Shown here piece after piece: positions 28,905 through 36,164 of a DNA stretch of 52,848 nt (position 1 is the first letter of the stretch; each line of letters opens with the position of its first letter). The position numbers and the translations under genes were made by a program. The notes below the pieces were generated by a model. That model saw only the letters and a list, made by a program, of their open reading frames with translations. It had not been told where the DNA came from and made no database searches. Source of the stretch: Pseudomonadota bacterium (GTDB lineage: Bacteria > Desulfobacterota > Syntrophobacteria > Syntrophobacterales > Syntrophobacteraceae); the NCBI GenBank assembly GCA_023416335.1, contig JAEZHY010000034.1, positions 1-52,848 on the forward strand, in the 5' to 3' direction.

Positions 28905-30263
28905 CTACAGCCCGTACTTCTTGCGCTTTCGCCAGAGTGTCACGGAATCCATCCCGAGCACCCGGCAGGCTTCTTCAATGGATTTGCTGGAGGAGAGCAC
29001 CCGCCTGATGTGATTCCGTTCCAGTTCCTGCATCGTAACGAGATTGCCGGGAACGGGCGCGCGCTCGGCGGATTTCGGCCTTTGAGGAAAATGGTGAGCG
29101 CCGATGAGTTCATCCTTACACAGCAGAACGGCACGCTCGACCGCATTCCGAAGCTCCCGCACGTTGCCGGGCCATTCGTAATTAAGGAGAAAGTCTCTTG
29201 CCTCATCGGTGAACGCAAGAACCTGCCGATGATTTTGCCTCGCAAAGAAGGCAAGAAGTGTTTCCGCTATGGGCAGAATATCTTCTTTACGATCCCTGAG
29301 CGGCGGAATCACGATCTCGACAACGTCCAGCCTGTAGAAGAGGTCCTCACGGAACCGCCCCGCCCTGACCGCCGCCTCGAGATCGATGTTTGTCGCCGCG
29401 ATGATTCTCACATTGGCTTTCCTCGTTTCGAGTTCCCCGACCCGCTCAAAGACCTTGTCCTGGAGGACGCGCAGCAGCTTTGCCTGGATCTGCAGAGGCA
29501 AATCGCCTATCTCGTCCAGAAACACCGTCCCGCCCTCGGACGCGGCAAGCCTGCCGGGGTAATCGCGAACAGCTCCGGTGAACGAACCTTTAGCATGGCC
29601 GAAAAGCTCGCTTTCAAGCAGTTCCGCCGAAAGTGACGGACAGGACACCGTCCCGAACGGCTTTGCGGAACGCTTGCTCCAGGAGTGGATTGCACGGGCA
29701 ATGAGGGTTTTGCCCGTACCGCTTTCACCGCGGATGAGGATAGTTGCTTCGCTGTCGGCGACCTGCCTGGCCATTTCAAGCGTCCGCTGCATCGCGGGGC
29801 TTCGGCTTTCGATGACCGCTTCGGGGACAGATTCTCTTAGCTTTTCCTGAAGCGTAGCCACTTTCTGCTCGAGTGTCCTCACCTCGGCAACTTTGCGCAT
29901 CAGGACGGAAACCTGGTCGTGCGTGAAGGGCTTGGGCAGGTAATCGAAAGCACCCCGGCGCATGGCTTCCACTGCGCTGTCAATCGAAGCATAGGCGGTT
30001 ATGACAATGCATTTGATCCAGGGACAGAGCGCGCGGAGCCTCGGAATCAGTTCCATTCCGGATTCGGTTCCGAGACGGAGATCGATGAGGGCGACATCGA
30101 AGAACCGCTCCCCTGCTTCTTCAAGCGCATCTCGCACATTAGCTACGGCAACGACGCCGTGGCCCTCGGATTCCAGGGAAATGCCAAGGGTTTTCCGTAT
30201 GTTGGGCTCGTCGTCGACAACGAGTATGGAAAGAGTTGGGCTTTCTGTTCTTGTGTCACTCAC
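28905..30263 (-). CDS. Sigma-54-dependent response regulator (receiver-AAA+-Fis HTH)
   Basis: 452 aa. Receiver domain about 12-125 (VVDDEPNIRKTL, phospho-Asp in ALIDLRLG, lysine in LPKPF). AAA+ domain about 160-395 with Walker A GESGTGKT, the sigma-54 contact loop GSFTGA (Ser instead of the usual Ala) and GGTVFLDEIGDLP. The C-terminal Fis-type HTH is EEACRVLGMDSVTLWRKRKK. GTG 30263 has CTGGAG five bases upstream; an ATG at 30347 overlaps the putative -10 box. The gene precedes the sigma-54 promoter of the kinase-kdp unit, so it likely replaces KdpE. Confidence 0.92.
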   Translation of the reverse strand: MSDTRTESPTLSILVVDDEPNIRKTLGISLESEGHGVVAVANVRDALEEAGERFFDVALIDLRLGTESGMELIPRLRALCPWIKCIVITAYASIDSAVEAMRRGAFDYLPKPFTHDQVSVLMRKVAEVRTLEQKVATLQEKLRESVPEAVIESRSPAMQRTLEMARQVADSEATILIRGESGTGKTLIARAIHSWSKRSAKPFGTVSCPSLSAELLESELFGHAKGSFTGAVRDYPGRLAASEGGTVFLDEIGDLPLQIQAKLLRVLQDKVFERVGELETRKANVRIIAATNIDLEAAVRAGRFREDLFYRLDVVEIVIPPLRDRKEDILPIAETLLAFFARQNHRQVLAFTDEARDFLLNYEWPGNVRELRNAVERAVLLCKDELIGAHHFPQRPKSAERAPVPGNLVTMQELERNHIRRVLSSSKSIEEACRVLGMDSVTLWRKRKKYGL

Positions 30264-30345
30264 GGCAACTCCAGGGAGAACAAATACCTGCGAAAGAATT
30301 TCCACCACTGCAAAAGATAGCGTCCATCGCCGTAATCGCAAGGAC

Positions 30346-30374
30346 ATTATAGCGTGTTATTCGAATTGTTTACA
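30346..30374 (-). promoter_or_regulatory. Possible sigma-70 promoter of the sigma-54 regulator gene
   Basis: TGTAAA, a 17-bp spacer, then a perfect TATAAT, about 75-85 bp upstream of the GTG start. The -35 match is poor (3 of 6). Confidence 0.45.
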
Positions 30375-30473
30375 GGAAACGACATCCATTCCGCACTTCT
30401 GCAGGCTCTTACGGCTTACTGCACTTCACTTCGCATTGCATCGGAGCAGCTAATAGTTTACATTGCCTTTCAT

Positions 30474-30484
30474 TGGTTAGACCA
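30474..30484. promoter_or_regulatory. GntR/FadR-type operator before the gntR gene
   Basis: TGGTTAGACCA fits the FadR-subfamily pattern TGGT-N3-ACCA. It lies 26 bp before the regulator start codon. The identical 11-mer lies at 42452-42462 before putA. Confidence 0.72.
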
Positions 30485-30510
30485 TTCTAAACTCATGGAA
30501 GGTGCATGTC

Positions 30511-31326
30511 ATGTTCAGCCCATCGAAACAGACGCGAGCATTCGAAGACGTCGTCCGGCAGATTCAGGAAGCCATCCTCACGGGCAGCCTCAAAACGGGC
30601 GCCAAGCTCCCTGCCGAACGGCAACTTCGCGAAACCTTCCAGGTCAGCCGGGGAACACTGCGCGAGGCCCTGCGGGTGCTGGAACAAAAGGGCCTGATCA
30701 CTATGAAGACGGGGACCGCGGGCGGAGCGATTGTTCGCGCAGTCGATACGAAACTGATGAGTGAGAGCCTGGACCTTCTGCTGCGCTATCAGAAGATAAC
30801 CCTGAAGGAACTTGCGGAGTTCCGCGAGACCGTCGAAGGGATGGTAGTGGCCAAAGCGGCCCGGAAGGCGACAAAGGAGGATATCAGGATCCTGCGGACC
30901 TACATCCAGGCAATTCGAGAGCATTTGGACGCGGAACCGTTCTCCTGGAGCGACGTCGTCAGGGAAGACAACCTGTTTCATTCCCATCTGGCCCGGATTG
31001 CGGGAAACCGCATCTTTGAATCGGTCGTGCAGACCATCTATGAGAACATATCAACCTACTTCGAACACTTTCTCTCCCGCGAACGGAGACCGACGGAGCG
31101 GATGTACCAGGACCTTTGCAAAGTCATGGAGGCGATCGAGGCGCGGGATGCGGAAAAGGCGAAAAAGCTCGTTCAGGACCACATAAGATACTTCAATCGA
31201 CAAATGGAGCGGGGATACAGCCAGGCAGGAACACAGAGCGCCGAGGTGCAAACCCCGGCTCGAAAGCGGGCCGCTCGTGGACGGAAGCCGGCAGAGACGC
31301 CGGATACCAAAACCCGGGATGAGTGA
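30511..31326 (+). CDS. GntR-family regulator, FadR/FCD subfamily
   Basis: 271 aa. N-terminal winged helix (about 8-75) with KLPAERQLRETFQVSRGTLR and ALRVLEQKGLI, both classic GntR. C-terminal all-helical FCD ligand domain (about 90-225) with metal-binding histidine candidates (NLFHSHLARIAGN, DHIRYFNRQ). The tail is basic and disordered. ATG 30511 is preceded by GGAAGG. The operator in its own promoter suggests autoregulation, and the same site before putA points to proline catabolism as target (inference). Confidence 0.9.
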   Translation: MFSPSKQTRAFEDVVRQIQEAILTGSLKTGAKLPAERQLRETFQVSRGTLREALRVLEQKGLITMKTGTAGGAIVRAVDTKLMSESLDLLLRYQKITLKELAEFRETVEGMVVAKAARKATKEDIRILRTYIQAIREHLDAEPFSWSDVVREDNLFHSHLARIAGNRIFESVVQTIYENISTYFEHFLSRERRPTERMYQDLCKVMEAIEARDAEKAKKLVQDHIRYFNRQMERGYSQAGTQSAEVQTPARKRAARGRKPAETPDTKTRDE

Positions 31327-32239
31327 GAATGAAACCTCCACTCCCATCATGCTGAGGCACGATTCCCCAGCCATGCCCGGGAACTGCGGAGGTGGTCCAG
31401 CCGAATAGGGCCATGTTGTTGCGATAAGAAAAAACGCCGCTGGTTCCCAAGGTCCCGCCTTATCAGCGTCAACTAAGCACCCGAGGATTCTTCCCCTGGG
31501 GGTTGTGGCGCGGTTTCCTGACCGCGCCGTGAGCACCTCGATTTGTCCCCTTCAATAAAAAGTCGGAACATTAGCCTGCCCAATCATGGATGGCGCTTCC
31601 CCGCGCCGCCTCCTCGGGAACATCCGGTCGGAAACCGACGAGCCTGCGATCTCCGAAATTATGGACATTATCGATTTTCCGGAAACCCGCGCCCTCTGCA
31701 TCGCCGGTTGCCGTAAACCTCCTCCGGGCGCCCCTCCATGCCATGCAGCAATGCAGGAATTTTTCCAACTGGAATATCCTGAAAAAACCGCATGCTATGG
31801 CTCTAGTAAGTGAAGGGCAAGGAGCGGGGAAACGGAGGCCGTCCCGCTCCGGTATTTCATCTTGGCGGCCTTCGCGCGTGGCAACAACAGAGAGTATTGA
31901 GACCGGCCGTGCAGTCTCTGAAAGGGGTCGAAAATACGATCGATGTATTTCTCATCGAACCCCATGCCGTTATCCTCGACGTAGATGAAGCAGGTATGCT
32001 CACTGACGTCACTAATCTATTGTTTTGATTTTCTCAGCGGCTCAGGGGGCACGGATGGCTGAGTATTCCAGAAAATGGGAAGCGGTAAGTTCACATGCAA
32101 TGCACGGCGGAAAAGGCCGATACCGGCCTCGCGTCCTCTTCCCGTTTGCGCTGTAAAGGAGTATGCTCGTCGGGTATTTTATGCATCCAATTGGTCGAGG
32201 CATCGATTTGTAAGGTTCTAATGCCGGTGAGGGTAAGAT
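31327..32239. other. Intergenic region with hairpin and decayed coding sequence
   Basis: About 900 bp without an intact gene. It holds a perfect 8-bp hairpin GGCGCGGT/ACCGCGCC (31507-31528), no T-run, and the histidine-kinase fragment at 31894-31998. Frames at 31571-31813 on either strand look open but have no ribosome site or family features. It marks the left border of the accessory segment. Confidence 0.5.
31894..31998 (-). pseudogene. Histidine-kinase ATPase-domain fragment
   Basis: The minus strand encodes FIYVEDNGMGFDEKYIDRIF followed by DPFQRLHGRSQY, an unmistakable N/G1/F-box segment of a bacterial HATPase domain. A stop lies just upstream. After QY the frame continues with unrelated residues where the GTGIGLA box should follow. 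Only about 35 codons remain, so this is a relic of a larger gene lost by deletion. Confidence 0.8.
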
Positions 32240-32833
32240 ATGCCAGAAAATGATATTAGCGATTTTCTATTAAAAGAGTATGAAAGAATCTCCCAGGCCT
32301 TTTTCGAGGCGAGGGAGACGACTGCCAAGTGGGTAAAGTACTATCTTATCATAATGGCTGCACCATTCAGTTTCATTGCTCTCATGTATAAGGATAAACC
32401 TAGCGACTTCGACATGTCAAATCTTCCTGCCACACTTTCCAGTGTTATGTGGTTGATTGGGCTCGTAGGAATGTTTCTGGCCTTTATTATTATAGAATCA
32501 TCCACTGACAATATTCTATATGCCAGAGCTGTTAATGGAATCAGAAAAATATTCATGGATAGAGAGAACGAATACTTTTCTAATATTGGACAGTATGTGA
32601 TTCTCCCTATCGATATAAAGAAGCCTAACTACTTAGGCTGGAAGAAGACGTTATGGATAACATCCATAACCGGAATAATAAATTCTAGTTACTTGGGCAT
32701 TGGGCTTTCTCAAGTGCAGTTCTTCAAATCATCGACATGCCCAATTGGTTGGATATTGGGAATCATATTTTTCATTATCCATTTATCCTTTTATATCATC
32801 AATTCCTTGCGAAAAGAAAAGAAGGATGGCTAG
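32240..32833 (+). CDS. Uncharacterised four-helix membrane protein
   Basis: 197 aa with four predicted membrane helices (about 33-50, 68-87, 137-156 and 166-190), a helical N-terminus (SDFLLKEYERISQAFFEARE) and a Lys-rich C-terminus. AT-rich codons set it apart from the core genes around it. GAGGGTAA precedes the ATG. The product is not recognised. Short multi-helix membrane proteins next to putative nucleases often serve as effectors of defence systems, but nothing in the sequence proves that here. Confidence 0.65.
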   Translation: MPENDISDFLLKEYERISQAFFEARETTAKWVKYYLIIMAAPFSFIALMYKDKPSDFDMSNLPATLSSVMWLIGLVGMFLAFIIIESSTDNILYARAVNGIRKIFMDRENEYFSNIGQYVILPIDIKKPNYLGWKKTLWITSITGIINSSYLGIGLSQVQFFKSSTCPIGWILGIIFFIIHLSFYIINSLRKEKKDG

Positions 32834-33335
32834 CTTCCCGACTAAATTATGTAATCTTTGCTTCTAATGGGTCGGCTGGCCTCATCACTATCCTAGGGTG
32901 AAGTTTCTCCTTTTTACTCTCAGTTCCCCGGTTGAGGAAAACACTCTGAACTCCAGATTTACTTTGACCGCCACCTTAGCCATTTCCACTTTGCTGATTC
33001 TGTCGTTTCCCAAAATCTGCCGGTTCCTTGGGGCCGTCCAACTCTCTTAATTCTCTCGTTCCGGCAATAACTCTCATTGTTCGAGCAGGGGAGAAATTGC
33101 TCATAGCCGAGAAAAAAAGTTCAAATTCACAGGTTGAAAATCAGATGAGATGGTCAGAAATGATTGACAGTTCAATGTGTTACGATGATGTGATTTATTC
33201 CTTACGTCCGAATCTTTATTCTTCAGAAATTGATTGGACCTGAGCCCATCGTGGTCAAAATGGCATCATCTTTTCGATATACATCGGGACCGGTTTATGT
33301 TATTTTCTTGCGAATTTTCGAAATGGAGCTACTGA
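32834..33335. other. Intergenic region before the radical-SAM gene
   Basis: About 500 bp with no convincing gene. A 71-codon frame at 33028-33243 lacks a ribosome site. It should contain the promoter of the radical-SAM/GHKL pair. Confidence 0.45.
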
Positions 33336-34760
33336 ATGCCCAGAAACATCCTCCTAGTCGAGCCGAGATATCCCACGAAATTCCCGCCGCTGGGATTGAT
33401 GAAGCTCTCCACGTATCATAAGCAACAGGGAGATACGGTTCGGTTCGTCAAAGGTACTCGTGGAGACCTTGCTTTCGAGTACTGGGATAGGGTCTATATA
33501 ACCACCCTGTTCACCTACCACTGGAAAATCACAGTAGAAGACATCCTGTTCTACAAAAACATGCTCCACGGAGACACGTCCCGGATTTTCGTTGGCGGCA
33601 TCATGGCTAGCCTGATGACCGACGCCCTTTGGAAAGAAACGGGCATCTGTCCGATAACGGGAATTCTGGATAAGCAAGGCATGTTAGGTGATGACGATGA
33701 TTGCATTATTGATAATTTGATTCCTGACTATGGCTTGTTCTCCGATGTTAACGGGTACGCTCTTCTTGATAGCTATTTCGGCTATTCTACTCGGGGGTGC
33801 GTGAATAAGTGTCCATTCTGTGGGGTACCCATTCTTGAGCCTCAGTTTCGAGACTATCATGGATTAAAACCTTATCTGGAGCAAATCGACAAGGCTCATG
33901 GAGAGAAACACCACTTGGTATTATTCGACAACAACATCGTGGCCTCAGAAAAATTTTCTACAATAATTCAGGATATTATCGATTTGGGCTTCCATCGAGG
34001 GGCGAAACTCCATACCCGTCTCCGTCATGTTGATTTTAATCAAGGAACGGATGCCAGACTCTTGAAGGATTGGCATTTCAAGCTACTTGCTAAGATAGCA
34101 ATCTCTCCTCTGAGAATTGCATTCGATCACGTGAAGTACACGAAAGTCTATTCCGAAAAGATGCGGTTGGCGGCCAAGTACGAGATTCAAAATCTTTCGA
34201 ATTACATACTATATAACTACGACGACACTCCGCAGGATTTATGGCAGCGGCTGAAGCTTAATATTGATTTCAATAGGGAACTGGGACTTAAGATTTATTC
34301 ATTCCCTATGAAATACATTCCATTCACGTCAAAAGATAGAACCCACATCAACGAGCCGAACTGGAACTGGCAATTTCTCAGAGGGGTCCAGAGAATTCTC
34401 AATGTGACCAAAGGAACCGTCATGACCGGGGAGGAGTTTTTTTATCGGGCTTTCGGGGAAAGTGAGGAAGAATTCATACGCATCCTCCATATGCCGGAGA
34501 ACATTTTAATGCACCGGAAACGGTCACCCGGTCCCAAAGAAAAAAGTTGGGTGGGCAAGTATAAAAACCTCACTGAAGGGGAACGGAAAGAACTGCTCGC
34601 CCTGCTCTGTGAGTGTCGTACCAAGGCCACATTGATGACTGCAATCAGACGGACACATAACCAGAGATTAAAAGACATCCTTGAGTTCTATCTCCCGGAT
34701 ACTGAGGAGATGACCGATCAGCTCTCATTGTGGGGTCGGTATGAGGAGCAATTAGGATGA
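33336..34760 (+). CDS. Radical SAM protein with B12-binding-like N-terminal domain
   Basis: 474 aa. Residues 1-140 resemble the Rossmann domain of B12-binding radical-SAM proteins (NILLVEPRYPTKFPPLGLMK), but no DxHxxG motif is seen, so cobalamin binding is doubtful. The [4Fe-4S]/SAM site is C155-x3-C159-x2-C162 in STRGCVNKCPFCGVP. The remainder is a TIM-barrel-like region plus a basic C-terminus. GGAG lies eight bases before ATG 33336. The stop overlaps the next gene's start by 4 bp. The substrate is unknown; a nucleic-acid or protein modification is possible given the neighbours (inference). Confidence 0.85.
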   Translation: MPRNILLVEPRYPTKFPPLGLMKLSTYHKQQGDTVRFVKGTRGDLAFEYWDRVYITTLFTYHWKITVEDILFYKNMLHGDTSRIFVGGIMASLMTDALWKETGICPITGILDKQGMLGDDDDCIIDNLIPDYGLFSDVNGYALLDSYFGYSTRGCVNKCPFCGVPILEPQFRDYHGLKPYLEQIDKAHGEKHHLVLFDNNIVASEKFSTIIQDIIDLGFHRGAKLHTRLRHVDFNQGTDARLLKDWHFKLLAKIAISPLRIAFDHVKYTKVYSEKMRLAAKYEIQNLSNYILYNYDDTPQDLWQRLKLNIDFNRELGLKIYSFPMKYIPFTSKDRTHINEPNWNWQFLRGVQRILNVTKGTVMTGEEFFYRAFGESEEEFIRILHMPENILMHRKRSPGPKEKSWVGKYKNLTEGERKELLALLCECRTKATLMTAIRRTHNQRLKDILEFYLPDTEEMTDQLSLWGRYEEQLG

Positions 34761-36151
34761 GCAAAGGAAAGAAAGCTTCTTCATTCAAGACCGGGATGTA
34801 CCTCCTCGATAGTTTCACTTCCGGCATGTACAATGATCCTTTGATCGTCTATCGGGAATATATCCAGAATGCAGTGGACTCCATCGATCTCGCTTCTCAT
34901 CAGCAGGGTGCTGCTCCAGAGGTCAGAATAGATTTGGCACCTGGGCAACGGATGATCACCATCCGGGATAATGCTCTGGGTATTCCATTTGAAATCGCCG
35001 AAGTAACACTGAGTTCCATTGGCAGTAGTACCAAAACCGACTTAGGCCTTCGCGGTTTCCGCGGGATAGGCCGATTGGGTGGGATTGCCTTCAGTGACAC
35101 TGCGGTGTTCAGGACCAAGGCGCGCAATGAAGCGATAGAATCGGTTCAGGAATGGGACTGTAAGGAGTTAAGGCGACTGCTTTCCGGCCAGAGAAAAAAG
35201 GCACTCTCTCTTAGAGAGTTGTTTGAGCAGGTCACTACTTTTCGCCAAGAACATTCCAATAGTATGGATGACAGCTATTTTGAAGTGACCTTGGAGGGAG
35301 TATCCAGTTTCCGCAACCAGATTTTCGATATTGAGAAAGTCCGCCGGTACCTCGGCCAGACCGCCCCTGTTCCGTTTGATGTCCAGCAGTTTTCATATGC
35401 GCGAGCAATTGATGATTTTCTGTCCACACGACTTAGTGGGTACGGCCGGTACAATATTATTTTGAACGGAGAACCGGTTGTTAAGCCTTATCGGGATGTG
35501 GTGCGGATTACCAAAGGGGATGGTGATCACGTCGATGGCATTGAGTTTTTTGATATCAAAAACGGAAAGGATCAGCCGATTGCGTATGGCTGGTATGGAC
35601 GGAGAAGGGAATTACTCGGGTCCATCATAAAAGGCGACGATTCCTCGGGGATTAGAATCCGAGTGGGAAATATCCAAATTGGGGATGCTCATCTTCTCGA
35701 TTTCTGTTTCCGGGAACCCCGGTTTAATGGATATGTTCCTGGCGAGATCCATGTTGCCAGTGATGCATTGATCCCCAATAGCAGACGGGATGATTTTGTC
35801 GATAACCGGGAAAAGGGTGTTTTTTATAACCTCATCGAAAGGGAGGTGGGGTTACCTATTTCTAAAGAGATCCGTTTGCGGTCCCGGCTGGCGTCTACTC
35901 CTCCAGTGCCTACTAGCACGCCCATCATCGCGCCTACAAATGGGACCTCAAAGCCGCAGCCGACTGCGCATTCCGCTTTTCCTGCTGCAGCCGACTTAAA
36001 GAATGGAAACGGAAAAAGGGACTATTCAGGTATAGAGGAGAAGCTGGTTAAACCGGCACACCTCAGCATGCCGGACATCTTCAAAAGCATCTGTGACCAG
36101 TGCCCGAATATATCGAAAGTCCTTACCGCCTTGCAGGGCAGTAAATCGTAA
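34757..36151 (+). CDS. GHKL (MORC/Hsp90-like) ATPase
   Basis: 464 aa. The Bergerat-fold ATP site is clear: N-box E34-x3-N38-A-x-D41 (REYIQNAVDSID), D71-x3-G75 (RDNALGIP) and glycine lid RGFRGIGRLGGIAF (99-112). The central region (about 180-370) would be an S5-like transducer. A Pro/Thr-rich linker (about 380-415) leads to a short C-terminal helical tail. It is translationally coupled to the radical-SAM gene (ATGA overlap) and convergent with the DGQHR gene 13 bp away. GHKL ATPases of this kind act as ATP-driven clamps in DNA repair and defence. Confidence 0.85.
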   Translation: MSKGKKASSFKTGMYLLDSFTSGMYNDPLIVYREYIQNAVDSIDLASHQQGAAPEVRIDLAPGQRMITIRDNALGIPFEIAEVTLSSIGSSTKTDLGLRGFRGIGRLGGIAFSDTAVFRTKARNEAIESVQEWDCKELRRLLSGQRKKALSLRELFEQVTTFRQEHSNSMDDSYFEVTLEGVSSFRNQIFDIEKVRRYLGQTAPVPFDVQQFSYARAIDDFLSTRLSGYGRYNIILNGEPVVKPYRDVVRITKGDGDHVDGIEFFDIKNGKDQPIAYGWYGRRRELLGSIIKGDDSSGIRIRVGNIQIGDAHLLDFCFREPRFNGYVPGEIHVASDALIPNSRRDDFVDNREKGVFYNLIEREVGLPISKEIRLRSRLASTPPVPTSTPIIAPTNGTSKPQPTAHSAFPAAADLKNGNGKRDYSGIEEKLVKPAHLSMPDIFKSICDQCPNISKVLTALQGSKS

Positions 36152-36164
36152 TTTGATTCTCTGC

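Noticed and set aside
31051..31536. 161-codon minus-strand frame overlapping the end of gntR
   Set aside because: Most of it is antisense to the GntR gene, it has no ribosome site, and the remainder matches nothing recognisable.
33028..33243. 71-codon frame before the radical-SAM gene
   Set aside because: No ribosome site, no hydrophobic or domain pattern, and it ends well before the next gene.
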